A stretch of 11,076 nt of DNA from Opitutia bacterium UBA977. Lineage in GTDB: Bacteria > Verrucomicrobiota > Verrucomicrobiia > Opitutales > Coraliomargaritaceae. This document shows positions 1 through 5,850 of this stretch, one piece after another. The position numbers and the translations under genes are program-made. The notes below the pieces were generated by a model. That model ran no database searches. It saw nothing but the letters and a program-made list of their open reading frames with translations, and was not told where the DNA came from. The stretch's first letter is position 1, and each line of letters begins with the position of its first letter. Where the stretch lies: the NCBI GenBank assembly GCA_002292345.1, contig DBBT01000035.1:1-11076 (forward strand), given 5' to 3'.

Positions 1-524
1 CCCTCTCGGAACAAGCAGTCCGCAGCGTACTGCATACCCTTCGCCGGGAACATATCGTTGCTGTAGGGAATTCCGTAATAGGAGTCGAACCCCTGATTGG
101 TCGGCAAAAACTGTAAATGGTCACCCAAATGCCATTTCCCAACCGCCTTGGTTTTGTAACCAACCGACTTCAACACCTCAGCCATCGTGACGTGTTTCGG
201 CGCTAAGCCCAGAGCCCCCGTATTCGGGAAAAACACCCCTGGTACGCCCACACGGTGTGGATAACATCCAGTCAGCAGCGCGGCGCGTGAGGCGGAGCAG
301 ACTGGCGAGGCGACCATGAAGCTGGTAAACCTCATGCCCTCAGCGGCCATCTGGTCAATCTGCGGCGTTTTAATATCGGGCGAGCCAAAGCATCCCAAAT
401 CCTGATAGCCCTGGTCGTCGTTAAAGATCACGATGATGTTGGGCGAGTCGTTCGACGCTTCGGCGATGCCGAACAATAGGATGGAAGCAAGCGCTAACAT
501 CACGGGTTTTGTTTTGTTTTTCAT
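1..524 (-). CDS. Exported S1 sulfatase with CSASR core, 3' part outside the window
   Basis: The first 174 residues of an arylsulfatase-A-like enzyme, running in frame off the left edge. I start it at the ATG at 524, since MKNKTKPVM followed by a hydrophobic stretch (to about residue 23) is a good signal peptide. Asp36-Asp37 lie in NDDQGYQDLGCFG; the formylglycine core is Cys76-Ser-Ala-Ser-Arg80, followed by AALLTGCYPHRVG; GKWHLGD is at 129-135, and FLPTNQGFD with YYGIPYSNDM follows. The last two blocks are typical of arylsulfatase A and GalNAc-6-sulfatase relatives. The catalytic Asp-Asn or Asp-His pair and the C-terminal subdomain are not visible. It lies 87 bases after the HEAT-repeat sulfatase, probably in the same transcript. 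No close Shine-Dalgarno is visible. As a sulfatase it is certain; subfamily and substrate are open. Confidence 0.92.
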   Translation of the reverse strand, partial: MKNKTKPVMLALASILLFGIAEASNDSPNIIVIFNDDQGYQDLGCFGSPDIKTPQIDQMAAEGMRFTSFMVASPVCSASRAALLTGCYPHRVGVPGVFFPNTGALGLAPKHVTMAEVLKSVGYKTKAVGKWHLGDHLQFLPTNQGFDSYYGIPYSNDMFPAKGMQYAADCLFRE

Positions 525-611
525 GATTTTTAGCGATCTATTCTCTTATACATTAAGTACTATTTTTTCGTCCCGTTTCCTGTAACGAGCATGTTTATCG
601 TTAAAGCTTCT

Positions 612-2501
612 TCACCTCAAAGCATCTTTGCCCATCCATCTGCGGATGTTTTCCTTTAAGTTTATAGGCCTTTTTGTCACGATATTCGTAAGCGGCTGAG
701 CAGTATCTAAGCAGTCAAGACCCTTGTCCTTATGGCCCAGCTTGACCATTGCCCATGCTGCCATCATCCTCACCTCATGCGAATCATCCTGCAGAGCTTT
801 CTCTAAAGTATCCACTGCGGAGGCCGCATCATTTCCAAGTAGAAAAAGTCCGACAACTGCCCAGTAGCGGATCCCTTCGTCTGCGTGCGACATTGATTGT
901 TCGAGTCCTTTCAGGTTTTTTGCGTCACGTTCGAGTGCCATGTCAGCGGCATCCAAATAACTTGCAAGGGGATAGAGCTTCGGGTCGCGGACCATTGCAT
1001 AGATAGTCATACTGTTTGCCTGGGCTCGTCTAACTCGCATGGTTTCTGGGAGTAAGCCTGAATCATATAGCTCTAGCTGCTTCGCACGCATCGCTTTGCG
1101 CATCTCGGCAATCTTCTTCTGGTGCGTTGCTTCGTTAATCAGGTTATGCACGTTATCGAAGTCATTAACTGTATCGTAGAACTCTTCCGAGGCGCGCGGC
1201 CTGAAGAACCGACCAGTAATCTCGTCTGTTTTTCCCTCCCGGTGGTGTTGCTCCCACGCTGGAGCAGCCGCGGCTCTCCAAAGGTAGCCAAGCTGCTGCC
1301 CGGACGGCACGTAGGGCATGTAGTTCTTATAATACGCGAATCGGCGATCTCTAAGCATACGCACATTATCAAAACACTCGTCGGCCCGCTCACGGAAACT
1401 CAGATGATATTCCGGCTCCGGTTCTACCTGTTTGCCAAGAAAGATTGAACCTTGAAAGGTTTCCGGGATATTCTTCACCCCAGCAAGGCTCAACCATGTT
1501 TTTGGCATATCAACAAAGCTTACAATTCGATCGACCGTATCGCCGGGTTGCTTCCCTGCCGGCCAGAGATGTTTGTACTTTTCCGGAATGCGAATAATTA
1601 AGGGGCAGTGAATTCCGCTCGAGTAGAGAAACCGTTTACTGCGGGGCATCACGCCACCATGATCTGAACAGTAGATAATGATGGTGTCCTCGTACAGACC
1701 ATCCTCCTTTAAGGCGTCTAGTGTCTTCTGTACGTCACTGTCCATTTGCTCAACGGCATCAGCATATTTTGCGTAATTTTTCCGGATAGCAGGAATGTCT
1801 GGGTGATAAGAATACAAGGTCATATTTGCGGGATCGTTTCGTGTGTTTTCCACATCCCCGTGCGCACGACTTTCGTGGCTGTTAGAGAAGTTCACGACGG
1901 CAAAGAAGGGTTGGCCCGGCTGCCTGCCCTGCCAGTCAGTACTATCTTTGTCCCAACAGGCTCGATCCAGCCGACCACCGATATTGTAATCGGTCTTTCC
2001 TCGATTGATGCAGTGGTAGCCTGACTGCCTCAGTAGGTCTGGGTAGTATTGAATGACATCATGTGGGATATTGTTGCGACTGCGCATGGGCTGGGTCCCA
2101 TTGGAGATGGCATACATTCCAGTAATCCAAGTGGATCGAGTCGGCGCACATACCGCTGCATTGTCGAAACAATGCGTGTAGCGGAAGCCCTCTTTGGCAA
2201 GCTGATCGATCGCCGGTGTCTTGCTGTTCTTTCCGCCGTAACAACTGACCCATGATATGCCATTATCCTCGCTGGTGAGCCAAAGGATATTGGGTTGATT
2301 TTGCTGCTGCTTGGCGGCTAAGCGGTCTGGAGCGACATACGATTCCGCATTGAGAAACGCAATAGCTCCGTCGTCGAGGTCCTTTGTTAGACCGACAACA
2401 TTGTTCGGATTGCTGCCTGAATCCTCGGCAAGGGCGAGCTGAGACATGGTCGCCATCATTCCGATGGCACAGATTAACTTTGTAAAATTTCGTATTTTCA
2501 T
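612..2501 (-). CDS. Exported S1 sulfatase with CAPTR core and C-terminal HEAT-like repeats (S1_8-like)
   Basis: 629 residues, 130-150 longer than its neighbours. Signal peptide about 1-25 (ALA before Glu), then a linker (26-70) rich in Asn and Gln. Core Cys118-Ala-Pro-Thr-Arg122. The usual Asp-Asp metal pair is Glu78-Asp79 (SEDNG), and GKWH is replaced by GKTDYN (168-173); His209 (NSHES), Asp280-His281 (YCSDHGG) and Lys289 are retained. From memory the SEDN/KTDYN combination marks the S1_8-like branch rather than a damaged enzyme. After the sulfatase fold (to about 480), residues about 540-600 form two helical HEAT-like repeats (RYWAVVGLFLLG and VRMMAAWAMVKLG), probably a protein- or glycan-binding adjunct. 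The gene lies 127 bases after the CMASR sulfatase and 87 before the next. Substrate unknown; S1_8 relatives have been linked to sulfated host and algal glycans. Confidence 0.92.
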   Translation of the reverse strand: MKIRNFTKLICAIGMMATMSQLALAEDSGSNPNNVVGLTKDLDDGAIAFLNAESYVAPDRLAAKQQQNQPNILWLTSEDNGISWVSCYGGKNSKTPAIDQLAKEGFRYTHCFDNAAVCAPTRSTWITGMYAISNGTQPMRSRNNIPHDVIQYYPDLLRQSGYHCINRGKTDYNIGGRLDRACWDKDSTDWQGRQPGQPFFAVVNFSNSHESRAHGDVENTRNDPANMTLYSYHPDIPAIRKNYAKYADAVEQMDSDVQKTLDALKEDGLYEDTIIIYCSDHGGVMPRSKRFLYSSGIHCPLIIRIPEKYKHLWPAGKQPGDTVDRIVSFVDMPKTWLSLAGVKNIPETFQGSIFLGKQVEPEPEYHLSFRERADECFDNVRMLRDRRFAYYKNYMPYVPSGQQLGYLWRAAAAPAWEQHHREGKTDEITGRFFRPRASEEFYDTVNDFDNVHNLINEATHQKKIAEMRKAMRAKQLELYDSGLLPETMRVRRAQANSMTIYAMVRDPKLYPLASYLDAADMALERDAKNLKGLEQSMSHADEGIRYWAVVGLFLLGNDAASAVDTLEKALQDDSHEVRMMAAWAMVKLGHKDKGLDCLDTAQPLTNIVTKRPINLKENIRRWMGKDALR

Positions 2502-2510
2502 TCGATTGAT

Positions 2511-2516
2511 ACCTCC
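2511..2516 (-). promoter_or_regulatory. Strong Shine-Dalgarno of the CAPTR sulfatase
   Basis: GGAGGT on the minus strand, 9 bases before the ATG at 2501. It is the clearest ribosome binding site in the window and fixes this start; most other genes here have weak or no such sequence, so this gene may be translated more efficiently. Confidence 0.75.
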
Positions 2517-2526
2517 AATAAACTAT

Positions 2527-2586
2527 CTAAGCTGCGTAGCGATAGGCACAGCCGCCAACCGATACCAAACAAAAGTATTTTTTCAT
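2527..2586 (-). CDS. Possible 19-codon small ORF between two sulfatase genes
   Basis: ATG at 2586 opens a 19-residue frame (MKKYFCLVSVGGCAYRYAA) ending in TAG at 2527. AGAGGA stands 10 bases before the ATG, slightly far. The peptide looks like the start of a signal sequence, which could be chance, a decayed sulfatase 5' end or a translated leader upstream of the sulfatase at 2501. Only weakly supported. Confidence 0.15.
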   Translation of the reverse strand: MKKYFCLVSVGGCAYRYAA

Positions 2587-2628
2587 AGTGCGCGTGTCCT
2601 CTGCATTGATACATTTCATACGGATCAC

Positions 2629-4053
2629 TTACCGGCTCTTTCGAGTCGGTTTAGCAGTGGCTTCAGCCAGCAACGGGTCGGCCATACTTTGGCTCACATC
2701 ACTCAGCGCAGCGCGCAGTTCGCTCAGCTTGAGCGCGTATTCCGGATTATTCACCAAATCGTTCATCTCATTCGGATCTTTCTTCAAATTGAACAGACGC
2801 TCAACGCCAATCTTGGGGTAAGTAATTAGTTTCCAATCCCCTTTGGTGACCATGCGCTGACGATCTAAATAGGCACCGTAAATCGCATCGTAATGCCCCC
2901 CTTGCTGATTGTTCAACAACGGCATCAGGCTTTTGAAATCAACTCCGTCCACGGGTGCACCCGCGAGTTCCAGAACGGTAGGCACGACGTCTTGCAAGTA
3001 GATGGGAGCATCTATTTTTGAACCCGCTTTCACATTGGGTCCAACCACTAAAAAGGGCACTCGCACACTGTGGTCGTACATGTTCTGTTTCCCGACCAAG
3101 CCGTGATGCCCCACCGCCAAACCATGGTCGGCGGTAAAGACGATGTAGGTATTGTCCGCTTTGCCAGTCGCTTCCAGCGCCGCAAGAATGCGACCAATCT
3201 GATCGTCCATGTGCGTGATAATTGCAAAATATTCCTGACGGTTGATCTTCACCGAAAATTCCGTGCGCGGGTACGGCATTAACTTCTCATCGCGCAAGCG
3301 CTTGCCGCAAATGGCACTGGCGTGCGGATATTCGGGCAGGAAATTTTCGGGCATTTTAATCCGATCTAGTGGATAGCGTTCGACGTATTCCTTCGGTGCC
3401 TGACGCGGATCGTGGGGTGCGTTAAATGCCAGATACATAAAGAACGGCTGATCTTCTTGCGCTGCAGTAGCCAGGAAGGCGACGCTATCGTCAGCCACTA
3501 TTTCGCTCCAGTGCTTTCCGCCTTTCCAATAGCCACCGTGCTGCGGATCCCAAGGCTTCCAGCCGGTGGCGTAATCCGCTGCATCCTTCGGTCGATCGTA
3601 GCCTTCCGGTGTCTGGTTTGGCATACCAGCACGCACATTTTGCGCCACATTAAAAATCTTATCTGCCTTTGTGCTTACGTGCCATTTTCCCGTCATGTAA
3701 GTGCGATAGCCAGCCTGCTGCATCCGTTGCGACCACATCTTATTTTCGGCAACGAGTGTTTTCAGATCGGCAGTTTCCGCCCGCCAAACAAACTGCCCAG
3801 TGTTAAGCATCTTACGACTGGCCATACAGACCGCACCACTCCACGAGCCCATATTGTAGGCGTGCGTAAAGCTGGCGCCACGCTCAGCCAACGTATCCAG
3901 GTTCGGCGTGTCGATATCCAGCATACCATGCGCTGCGATCGTCTCATATGCCATATCATCCGCAAAAATATATACCACATTCGGCTGATTCACGGCGTTC
4001 ACGCATGCCGCGATACCTATTAATCCCGCCAGACCAAATACATTTAATCTCAT
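2629..4053 (-). CDS. Exported S1 sulfatase with CMASR core, possible lipoprotein
   Basis: 474-residue sulfatase whose formylglycine core is Cys76-Met-Ala-Ser-Arg80, preceded by GSWSGAV and followed by KMLNTG. Asp32-Asp33 (ADDMAYE), GKWH at 122-125, His214 in NAPHDPR, Asp309-His310 (FTADHG) and Lys322 (GKQN) are all present, so it should be catalytically competent. Asp-His rather than Asp-Asn at 309-310 is the form seen in choline-sulfatase- and iduronate-sulfatase-like branches and separates it from both sulfatases encoded upstream. The first 20 residues are a signal sequence; IAAC (14-17) fits a lipobox, while VNA before Val fits ordinary cleavage, so membrane anchoring is open. It is the first gene after the 319-base gap and probably leads its own transcript. 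SulfAtlas subfamily is uncertain (S1_17-like is a guess). The tail KPTRKSR is basic. Confidence 0.92.
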   Translation of the reverse strand: MRLNVFGLAGLIGIAACVNAVNQPNVVYIFADDMAYETIAAHGMLDIDTPNLDTLAERGASFTHAYNMGSWSGAVCMASRKMLNTGQFVWRAETADLKTLVAENKMWSQRMQQAGYRTYMTGKWHVSTKADKIFNVAQNVRAGMPNQTPEGYDRPKDAADYATGWKPWDPQHGGYWKGGKHWSEIVADDSVAFLATAAQEDQPFFMYLAFNAPHDPRQAPKEYVERYPLDRIKMPENFLPEYPHASAICGKRLRDEKLMPYPRTEFSVKINRQEYFAIITHMDDQIGRILAALEATGKADNTYIVFTADHGLAVGHHGLVGKQNMYDHSVRVPFLVVGPNVKAGSKIDAPIYLQDVVPTVLELAGAPVDGVDFKSLMPLLNNQQGGHYDAIYGAYLDRQRMVTKGDWKLITYPKIGVERLFNLKKDPNEMNDLVNNPEYALKLSELRAALSDVSQSMADPLLAEATAKPTRKSR

Positions 4054-4077
4054 ATCAATTCTTATGTAAATTTAAGA

Positions 4078-4105
4078 ATGATAGCGAATTTAAAGAAACT
4101 GTCTA
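4078..4105 (-). promoter_or_regulatory. Sigma70-type promoter for the downstream three-sulfatase unit
   Basis: On the minus strand, -35 TAGACA (4100-4105; 5 of 6 to TTGACA) and -10 TATCAT (4078-4083; 5 of 6 to TATAAT) are separated by 16 bases. Transcription would start near 4071, leaving a leader of about 18 bases before the ATG at 4053. This supports separate transcription of the next sulfatase and probably of the two after it. Confidence 0.5.
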
Positions 4106-4121
4106 TCACGTGTTTACGTGA
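4106..4121. promoter_or_regulatory. 16-base palindrome, candidate regulator binding site
   Basis: TCACGT and ACGTGA are perfect inverted half-sites around a 4-base spacer. The repeat abuts the -35 box of the promoter at 4078-4105. Its centre lies about 42 bases upstream of the expected transcription start, the classical position of an activator that contacts RNA polymerase at the -35 element. The regulator is not identifiable from the window, and repression by occlusion is also possible. Confidence 0.45.
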
Positions 4122-4224
4122 CACAGCAACGCATTGCTCTGCACTTCAATCAAACTGGGACATCATGGCTTAAATTGAACGATTCTTTGGCCTGATCAAA
4201 TTTAGCGCGTGCCATGCCCTTTGG

Positions 4225-4241
4225 GTGCTTCACGCAAGCAC
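4225..4241. repeat. Short perfect inverted repeat
   Basis: GTGCTT and AAGCAC (6 bases each) flank a 5-base spacer, CACGC, in the middle of the intergenic region. It could form a small hairpin or a protein site. It is about 105 bases upstream of the proposed promoter, too far for a typical proximal operator. Confidence 0.3.
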
Positions 4242-4328
4242 GACTCAGTCTTTTACCGAAAAGCGGAAAATTGTCGTCGATTCATCAAGGTTATTTAGTA
4301 TGTGAGTTTATTTTTTGGGAGTTACTCT

Positions 4329-4357
4329 GCAGGCGTAGATTTCAGGATCTGGCCTGC
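4329..4357 (-). other. Hairpin just after the CTSSR sulfatase stop
   Basis: Outer stem GCAGGC/GCCTGC (4352-4357 with 4329-4334) and inner stem AGAT/ATCT (4337-4340 with 4347-4350) enclose a 6-base loop, with a small asymmetric internal loop between the stems. It starts about 15 bases after the stop codon. No U-tract follows on the minus strand, so it is not a standard intrinsic terminator; it may stabilise the mRNA 3' end or aid factor-dependent termination. Confidence 0.4.
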
Positions 4358-4372
4358 TTAGCTGAGTTGTGT

Positions 4373-5812
4373 CTATTCGGCCTTCGGCTTTTTCGCCTGC
4401 TCCTTTCGGTCCCATGCATTAGCCGCTCTAGGTTCGTAAAAAGGAGTGGCATCCTGATCGGGAAGTGAGTCAACGACAGCTTGAAATTTCTGCGTCGCAG
4501 CTTTGTGCTCGGCGAGTTCACTATCAAGTAGGTTGGTTTTCTCCCATGGATCTTTTTTGAGGTCGTGTAGGCGAGTAATTTTCTTTTCTTTGGAAACCCA
4601 CACTTTGTACTGCTTGTCGCGGATGACGCGCTCGCCAAAAACTTTTGCGCCCACTACACGACCGTCGACGATTTTCCCCTGACCGCCACCAAGGGACATG
4701 ATCCACGGGCGCTCGCTGTCTTGGTTTTTACCCAGAATAACGGATGCAATCGATGTTCCGTCGATGATGAGGTCTTCAGGCACCTTGCCGCCACCGAGTT
4801 CTACTAAGGTGGGGAGTAAATCTGCAAAATCGGTCAGCGCATCGGTCTCGACACCTGCCGCAACAGTCTCTGGACAGTTGACAATGAAGGGGGCGCACAC
4901 CCCTGCTTCAGATAGTTCCCCTTTAGCTCCTGCGACTTCTACTCCGTTGCGTATCGCTGTGAATCCGACTCTACCGCCAGTGGTGCCATTGTCGGTGGTG
5001 AAGATGACGATGGTGCGTTCGCGTATGCCTAGATCGTTGAGCGATTTTATCAATTTGCCCACCATCTTATCCACGTAGTGAACCATGGCTACGTGTCTTT
5101 CGTTGCGGGTCTTTGCGTTTGGATGATCTGGTGTAGCAACCCACGGTCTGTGCACGAGAGCCATCGGGTAATAGAGGCACATCGGTTCCTCTTTGTGCTT
5201 GGTCATGAAGTTGATCAAGTGGTCAGTATACACGTCGGGGCCGAACGTTCCGGTATAGACCTTACTGCCCTCTGGCGTGTTGATGTAGGGTTTAATGAAT
5301 CGATGATCACTGGCTTCGTTGCCAGTCTCTGCACCGGTCCACATCGCCCAGTCATCAAAGCCGTGTTTCTGCATCGCCTGCGGTTCGATGCGGAAGTCAT
5401 TGATCTGCCACTTACCTGCGGCACAGGTGGCGTAGCCTTGATTCTTCATCAGACGGGCAAAGGTGGTGTTCTCCTTCTTTTTCCAGTCAAAGTAGCCGAC
5501 TCCCCAGCGTGGCACGTCCCAGTGGCTGACGTAGCCGTTGCGCCAAGGGTATTGACCAGTGAGCAGCATGGTGCGCGATGAGGTACATGAGGGCATCGAG
5601 TAGGCATTGTTAAACTTCATTCCGCCCGCTGCGAGTGCGTCGATGTTTGGAGTTTCGATGTCCTCCGCTCCGTAGCAGCTGATCCATTCCTTGCCCAGGT
5701 CATCCACCATGATGAAGAGGATGTTAGGCTTGGATTCGGAGGCTTGGGCTGCTGCGAGGCTGCTGCCTGCGGCCAAGGTGGCTATGAGGGTAATGGTGAG
5801 ATACTTGATCAT
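4373..5812 (-). CDS. Exported S1 sulfatase with atypical CTSSR core
   Basis: 479-residue sulfatase with signal peptide about 1-24 (AAAQAS). Asp37-Asp38 (VDDLG), Asp274-Asn275 (FTTDNG) and Lys298 (GAKGELSEAG) are in the expected metal and sulfate-binding places. The formylglycine core is Cys76-Thr-Ser-Ser-Arg80: Ser occupies the position that is usually Pro or Ala. GKWQ (133-136) replaces the more common GKWH, and His221 in ALVHRPW takes the downstream His position. These differences look like subfamily traits rather than decay, because the frame is intact and the rest of the site is conserved. It follows the CTPTR sulfatase by 38 bases, probably in the same transcript, and is the last gene before the 319-base gap. 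The C-terminus is Lys-rich (DRKEQAKKPKAE). No clear Shine-Dalgarno is seen. The substrate is not predictable; a sulfated fucose or galactose is suggested only by the neighbours. Confidence 0.9.
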   Translation of the reverse strand: MIKYLTITLIATLAAGSSLAAAQASESKPNILFIMVDDLGKEWISCYGAEDIETPNIDALAAGGMKFNNAYSMPSCTSSRTMLLTGQYPWRNGYVSHWDVPRWGVGYFDWKKKENTTFARLMKNQGYATCAAGKWQINDFRIEPQAMQKHGFDDWAMWTGAETGNEASDHRFIKPYINTPEGSKVYTGTFGPDVYTDHLINFMTKHKEEPMCLYYPMALVHRPWVATPDHPNAKTRNERHVAMVHYVDKMVGKLIKSLNDLGIRERTIVIFTTDNGTTGGRVGFTAIRNGVEVAGAKGELSEAGVCAPFIVNCPETVAAGVETDALTDFADLLPTLVELGGGKVPEDLIIDGTSIASVILGKNQDSERPWIMSLGGGQGKIVDGRVVGAKVFGERVIRDKQYKVWVSKEKKITRLHDLKKDPWEKTNLLDSELAEHKAATQKFQAVVDSLPDQDATPFYEPRAANAWDRKEQAKKPKAE

Positions 5813-5850
5813 AGAGTGAGTGCTGTTTTGGTCTTTTCTTGTTAGATCTT

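Larger units (their letters stand above)
4054..4372. other. 319-base intergenic region between two sulfatase genes, with promoter and inverted repeats
   Basis: This is the only gap above 300 bases. Read on the minus strand it holds a 3' hairpin (4329-4357), a small inverted repeat (4225-4241), a 43-codon stretch free of stops (4150-4281) and then, nearest the downstream gene, a 16-base palindrome and a sigma70-like promoter. I see no RNA gene, no transposase remnant and no convincing full-length gene. The gap is far larger than the 9-38-base gaps upstream, so it probably separates two transcription units. Confidence 0.7.

Noticed and set aside
545..574. Possible promoter before the CSASR sulfatase (TATAAG with GGGACG upstream)
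   Set aside because: The -10 box is fair, but the -35 matches only 3 of 6 with 18-base spacing; the 87-base gap is compatible with read-through.
3412..4023. 203-codon plus-strand frame opposite the CMASR sulfatase
   Set aside because: Antisense shadow of a well-supported gene; no recognisable domain, rich in His, Arg and Ile as is common in reverse frames.
4329..4357. Intrinsic terminator after the CTSSR sulfatase
   Set aside because: The hairpin is real, but no run of U follows on the transcribed strand, so it is listed only as a hairpin.
4054..4372. Insertion sequence or transposon remnant in the long gap
   Set aside because: No terminal inverted repeats with target duplications and no transposase-like frame could be found.
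4214..4468. 84-codon plus-strand frame in the long gap
   Set aside because: It runs into the 3' end of the opposing sulfatase gene, has no good ribosome binding site and no recognisable content.
5078..5581. 167-codon plus-strand frame opposite the CTSSR sulfatase
   Set aside because: Antisense shadow with no independent ribosome binding site or domain.
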